This document shows positions 1-6,473 of a DNA stretch of 6,473 bases, in pieces. The stretch is from Burkholderiales bacterium. GTDB taxonomy: Bacteria > Pseudomonadota > Gammaproteobacteria > Burkholderiales > JAEUOS01. The notes below the pieces were generated by a model that was not told the origin of the DNA, ran no database searches, and worked only from the letters and a program-made list of their open reading frames with translations. The translations under genes and the position numbers were made by a program. The stretch is taken from the NCBI GenBank assembly GCA_947456845.1, contig CANGUJ010000235.1, positions 1 through 6,473 on the forward strand, written 5' to 3'. How positions within the stretch are numbered: the stretch's first letter is position 1; each line of letters opens with the position of its first letter.

Positions 1-1790
<1,790 letters not shown>

Positions 1791-1797
1791 TCGCTTA

Positions 1798-1805
1798 TCT
1801 CTCCT
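1798..1805 (-). promoter_or_regulatory. rpoC ribosome binding site in the rpoB-rpoC gap
   Basis: On the minus strand this reads AGGAGAGA; the AGGAG core (1801-1805) ends ten bases before the rpoC ATG, an acceptable Shine-Dalgarno spacing. It fills most of the 23-nt gap between the rpoB stop (TAA, 1816-1814) and rpoC. The gap is too short for a separate promoter or terminator, which supports one rpoB-rpoC message. Confidence 0.85.
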
Positions 1806-1813
1806 GGTGAAGA

Positions 1814-5920
<4,107 letters not shown>

Positions 5921-5923
5921 AAG

Positions 5924-5930
5924 CCTCTTT
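5924..5930 (-). promoter_or_regulatory. rpoB ribosome binding site
   Basis: The minus strand reads AAAGAGG, then CTT, then the ATG at 5920. The AGAGG core matches the 16S anti-Shine-Dalgarno sequence imperfectly and sits only three bases from the start, which is on the short side. It still decides for the ATG at 5920 over the in-frame GTG at 6019, which has nothing comparable upstream. Confidence 0.65.
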
Positions 5931-6000
5931 CGAATCGCGCACGGCGGACCGGTCGAAGGGACGGGCCCGAACGTGGAAGCCAGGCGACTGGGTTGGATGC

Positions 6001-6014
6001 CCGGAACTTTCCGG
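6001..6014 (-). other. Small hairpin CCGGA-AAGU-UCCGG
   Basis: A five-pair stem with a four-base loop, formed within a near-tandem repeat of GUUCCGG in the transcript. It lies about 80 nt upstream of the rpoB start. It is short enough to be chance in GC-rich DNA, and it is listed because it continues the series of stems in the spacer. Confidence 0.35.
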
Positions 6015-6031
6015 AACACGTCGGGTTCGGC

Positions 6032-6049
6032 GGTTGGCCACTACCAACC
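6032..6049 (-). other. Small hairpin GGUUGG / CCAACC
   Basis: The transcript reads GGUUGG, six-base loop UAGUGG, then CCAACC. The CCAACC arm is repeated at 5991-5996, so the GGUUGG arm has two possible partners. Function unknown. Confidence 0.45.
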
Positions 6050-6062
6050 TATGGCGGACGGC

Positions 6063-6077
6063 TGTGCGTTGCGCACA
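6063..6077 (-). other. Small hairpin, 6-pair stem with 3-nt loop
   Basis: The transcript reads UGUGCG-CAA-CGCACA, a perfect six-pair stem with a tight three-base loop. It follows the 6092-6118 stem by 14 nt. No function can be assigned; it is one element of the structured rpoB leader. Confidence 0.5.
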
Positions 6078-6091
6078 AACCCGGCCGAACC

Positions 6092-6118
6092 TGCTTTCTG
6101 CAGTCGTATCAGAAAGCA
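6092..6118 (-). promoter_or_regulatory. Nine-pair perfect hairpin in mid-spacer (candidate RNase III or processing site)
   Basis: The transcript reads UGCUUUCUG, a nine-base loop AUACGACUG, then CAGAAAGCA: nine uninterrupted pairs. Unlike the other stems in this spacer it is not GC-dominated, so it is less likely to arise by chance from base composition. It lies 172 nt upstream of the rpoB start and has no U-tract after it (AGGUUCGG follows). An RNA-processing role is inferred from the known processing site in the E. coli rplL-rpoB spacer; no cleavage signal can be read directly. Confidence 0.6.
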
Positions 6119-6166
6119 CATTCGAGTGCGCTCCCCTGGGGTTTAGGCAAGGGGAACGGACTTGAA

Positions 6167-6182
6167 TGCGGCTTCTGCCGCA
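6167..6182 (-). promoter_or_regulatory. Second hairpin in tandem with 6185-6220
   Basis: The transcript reads UGCGGC-AGAA-GCCGCA, a perfect six-pair stem with a four-base loop, starting two bases after the previous stem ends. It is followed by UUCAAG, which is too weak a U-run to call a terminator. The tandem arrangement, directly behind rplL, suggests the two act together, but only the inverted repeat itself is observed. Confidence 0.6.
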
Positions 6183-6184
6183 GC

Positions 6185-6220
6185 GGATGCCGCGGCGGGC
6201 GCCTGCCCGTCGCGACATCC
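6185..6220 (-). promoter_or_regulatory. Strong GC-rich hairpin just after rplL (candidate attenuator, processing site or 3'-end stabiliser)
   Basis: The transcript folds as GGAUG-U-CGCG-A-CGGGC, loop AGGC, then GCCCG-C-CGCG-G-CAUCC. That gives 14 Watson-Crick pairs, a U-G wobble and one A-C mismatch around a four-base loop. It begins 12 nt after the rplL stop codon. No U-tract follows; the next bases lead directly into a second hairpin at 6167-6182. The fold is seen in the sequence. Its role is inferred: it could pause or partly terminate polymerase, protect the 3' end of a processed rplL message, or be cut by RNase III. Confidence 0.7.
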
Positions 6221-6231
6221 GAACTGCTTTG

Positions 6232-6473
6232 TTACTTGACCTCGACCTTCGCGCCCGCGTCTTCGAGCTGCTTCTTGAGCGCGTCGGCGTCGGCTTTGCT
6301 GATGGCTTCCTTGACGGCCTTCGGCGCGCCATCGACCAGGTCCTTGGCTTCCTTCAGGCCCAGGCCGGTTGCGGCGCGCACCACCTTGATCACTTCGACC
6401 TTCTTTTCGCCGGCGGCGGCGAGAATGACGGTGAACTCGGTTTGCGCTTCGGCGGCCGGGGCGGCGGCACCGG
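6232..6473 (-). CDS. rplL: Large ribosomal subunit protein bL12 (L7/L12), C-terminal part; 5' end cut by window
   Basis: bL12 is the multi-copy stalk protein of the 50S subunit; its C-terminal domain recruits and stimulates translation GTPases such as EF-G and EF-Tu. Seventy-nine complete codons are visible before the TAA at 6234-6232; the E. coli protein is 121 residues, so about 45 are missing, including the N-terminal dimerisation part. What remains is the end of the alanine- and proline-rich hinge (GAAAPAAEAQ), then the whole C-terminal domain from TEFTVIL through KKVEVIKVVRAATGLGLKEA to the terminal AKVEVK. The lysines and arginine of the factor-binding helices (KKVEVIKVVR, GLKEAK) are conserved. 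It lies directly upstream of rpoB in the standard rplJL-rpoBC order, separated by the 311-nt structured spacer. The identification is secure. Confidence 0.98.
   Translation of the reverse strand, partial: GAAAPAAEAQTEFTVILAAAGEKKVEVIKVVRAATGLGLKEAKDLVDGAPKAVKEAISKADADALKKQLEDAGAKVEVK

Larger units (their letters stand above)
5921..6231 (-). other. rplL-rpoB spacer: structured, apparently non-coding leader of rpoB
   Basis: This 311-nt stretch separates the rplL stop from the rpoB start and is transcribed in the minus direction as part of the operon. I find no plausible gene in it. It contains at least six short inverted repeats that would fold in the RNA (6185-6220, 6167-6182, 6092-6118, 6063-6077, 6032-6049, 6001-6014). 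None is followed by a run of U, so no classical intrinsic terminator is visible, and I do not see a convincing sigma70 promoter. In E. coli the equivalent spacer, of similar length (about 320 nt), holds a partial terminator (attenuator) and an RNase III processing site that lower rpoBC expression relative to the ribosomal genes. A similar role here is inferred from position and structure only. Confidence 0.7.

Noticed and set aside
5921..6019. 33-codon N-terminal extension of RpoB starting at GTG 6019
   Set aside because: The extension is rich in Pro, Arg and Ser, unlike any RpoB N-terminus, and has no ribosome binding site. The ATG at 5920 yields the conserved MSYSFTEKK start with AAAGAGG upstream.
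6185..6220. Intrinsic (Rho-independent) terminator after rplL
   Set aside because: The stem is strong, but no U-run follows it, and full termination here would silence rpoB and rpoC, which have no visible promoter of their own. It is kept as a hairpin of unknown role instead.

Overview
The window is a piece of a bacterial chromosome carrying the rplL-rpoB-rpoC segment of the ribosomal-protein/RNA-polymerase operon. All three genes lie on the minus strand, so transcription runs from high to low coordinates. The protein sequences point to a GC-rich betaproteobacterium. RpoB is 1368 residues and opens with MSYSFTEKKRIRKSFAKR, as in Neisseria, Burkholderia and Azoarcus relatives, and it is longer than the 1342 residues of E. 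coli. The order Rhodocyclales is my best guess, but I cannot settle it by reading alone.

From right to left (5' to 3' in the transcript): 6473-6232 is the C-terminal part of rplL (ribosomal protein bL12), cut by the window edge. Next is a 311-nt spacer, 6231-5921, with no convincing gene but at least six stem-loops and no terminator-like U-tract. Then come the complete rpoB (5920-1814, RNA polymerase beta), a 23-nt gap holding the rpoC ribosome binding site, and the first 596 codons of rpoC (1790-1, RNA polymerase beta'), cut by the left edge.

The two large subunits together build the polymerase active centre: beta supplies substrate-binding lysines and the rifampicin pocket, beta' the Mg2+-binding NADFDGD loop. 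Both genes are intact, with their key residues in place. rplL belongs to the ribosome stalk. The structured spacer sits where E. coli has its rplL-rpoB attenuator and RNase III processing site, and it probably separates high expression of the stalk protein from lower expression of polymerase.

This is ordinary core-genome sequence. I see no mobile element, CRISPR array, tRNA/rRNA gene or undescribed system. The most interesting part is the folded rplL-rpoB spacer. The long plus-strand open frames are in-register antisense shadows of rpoB and rpoC.
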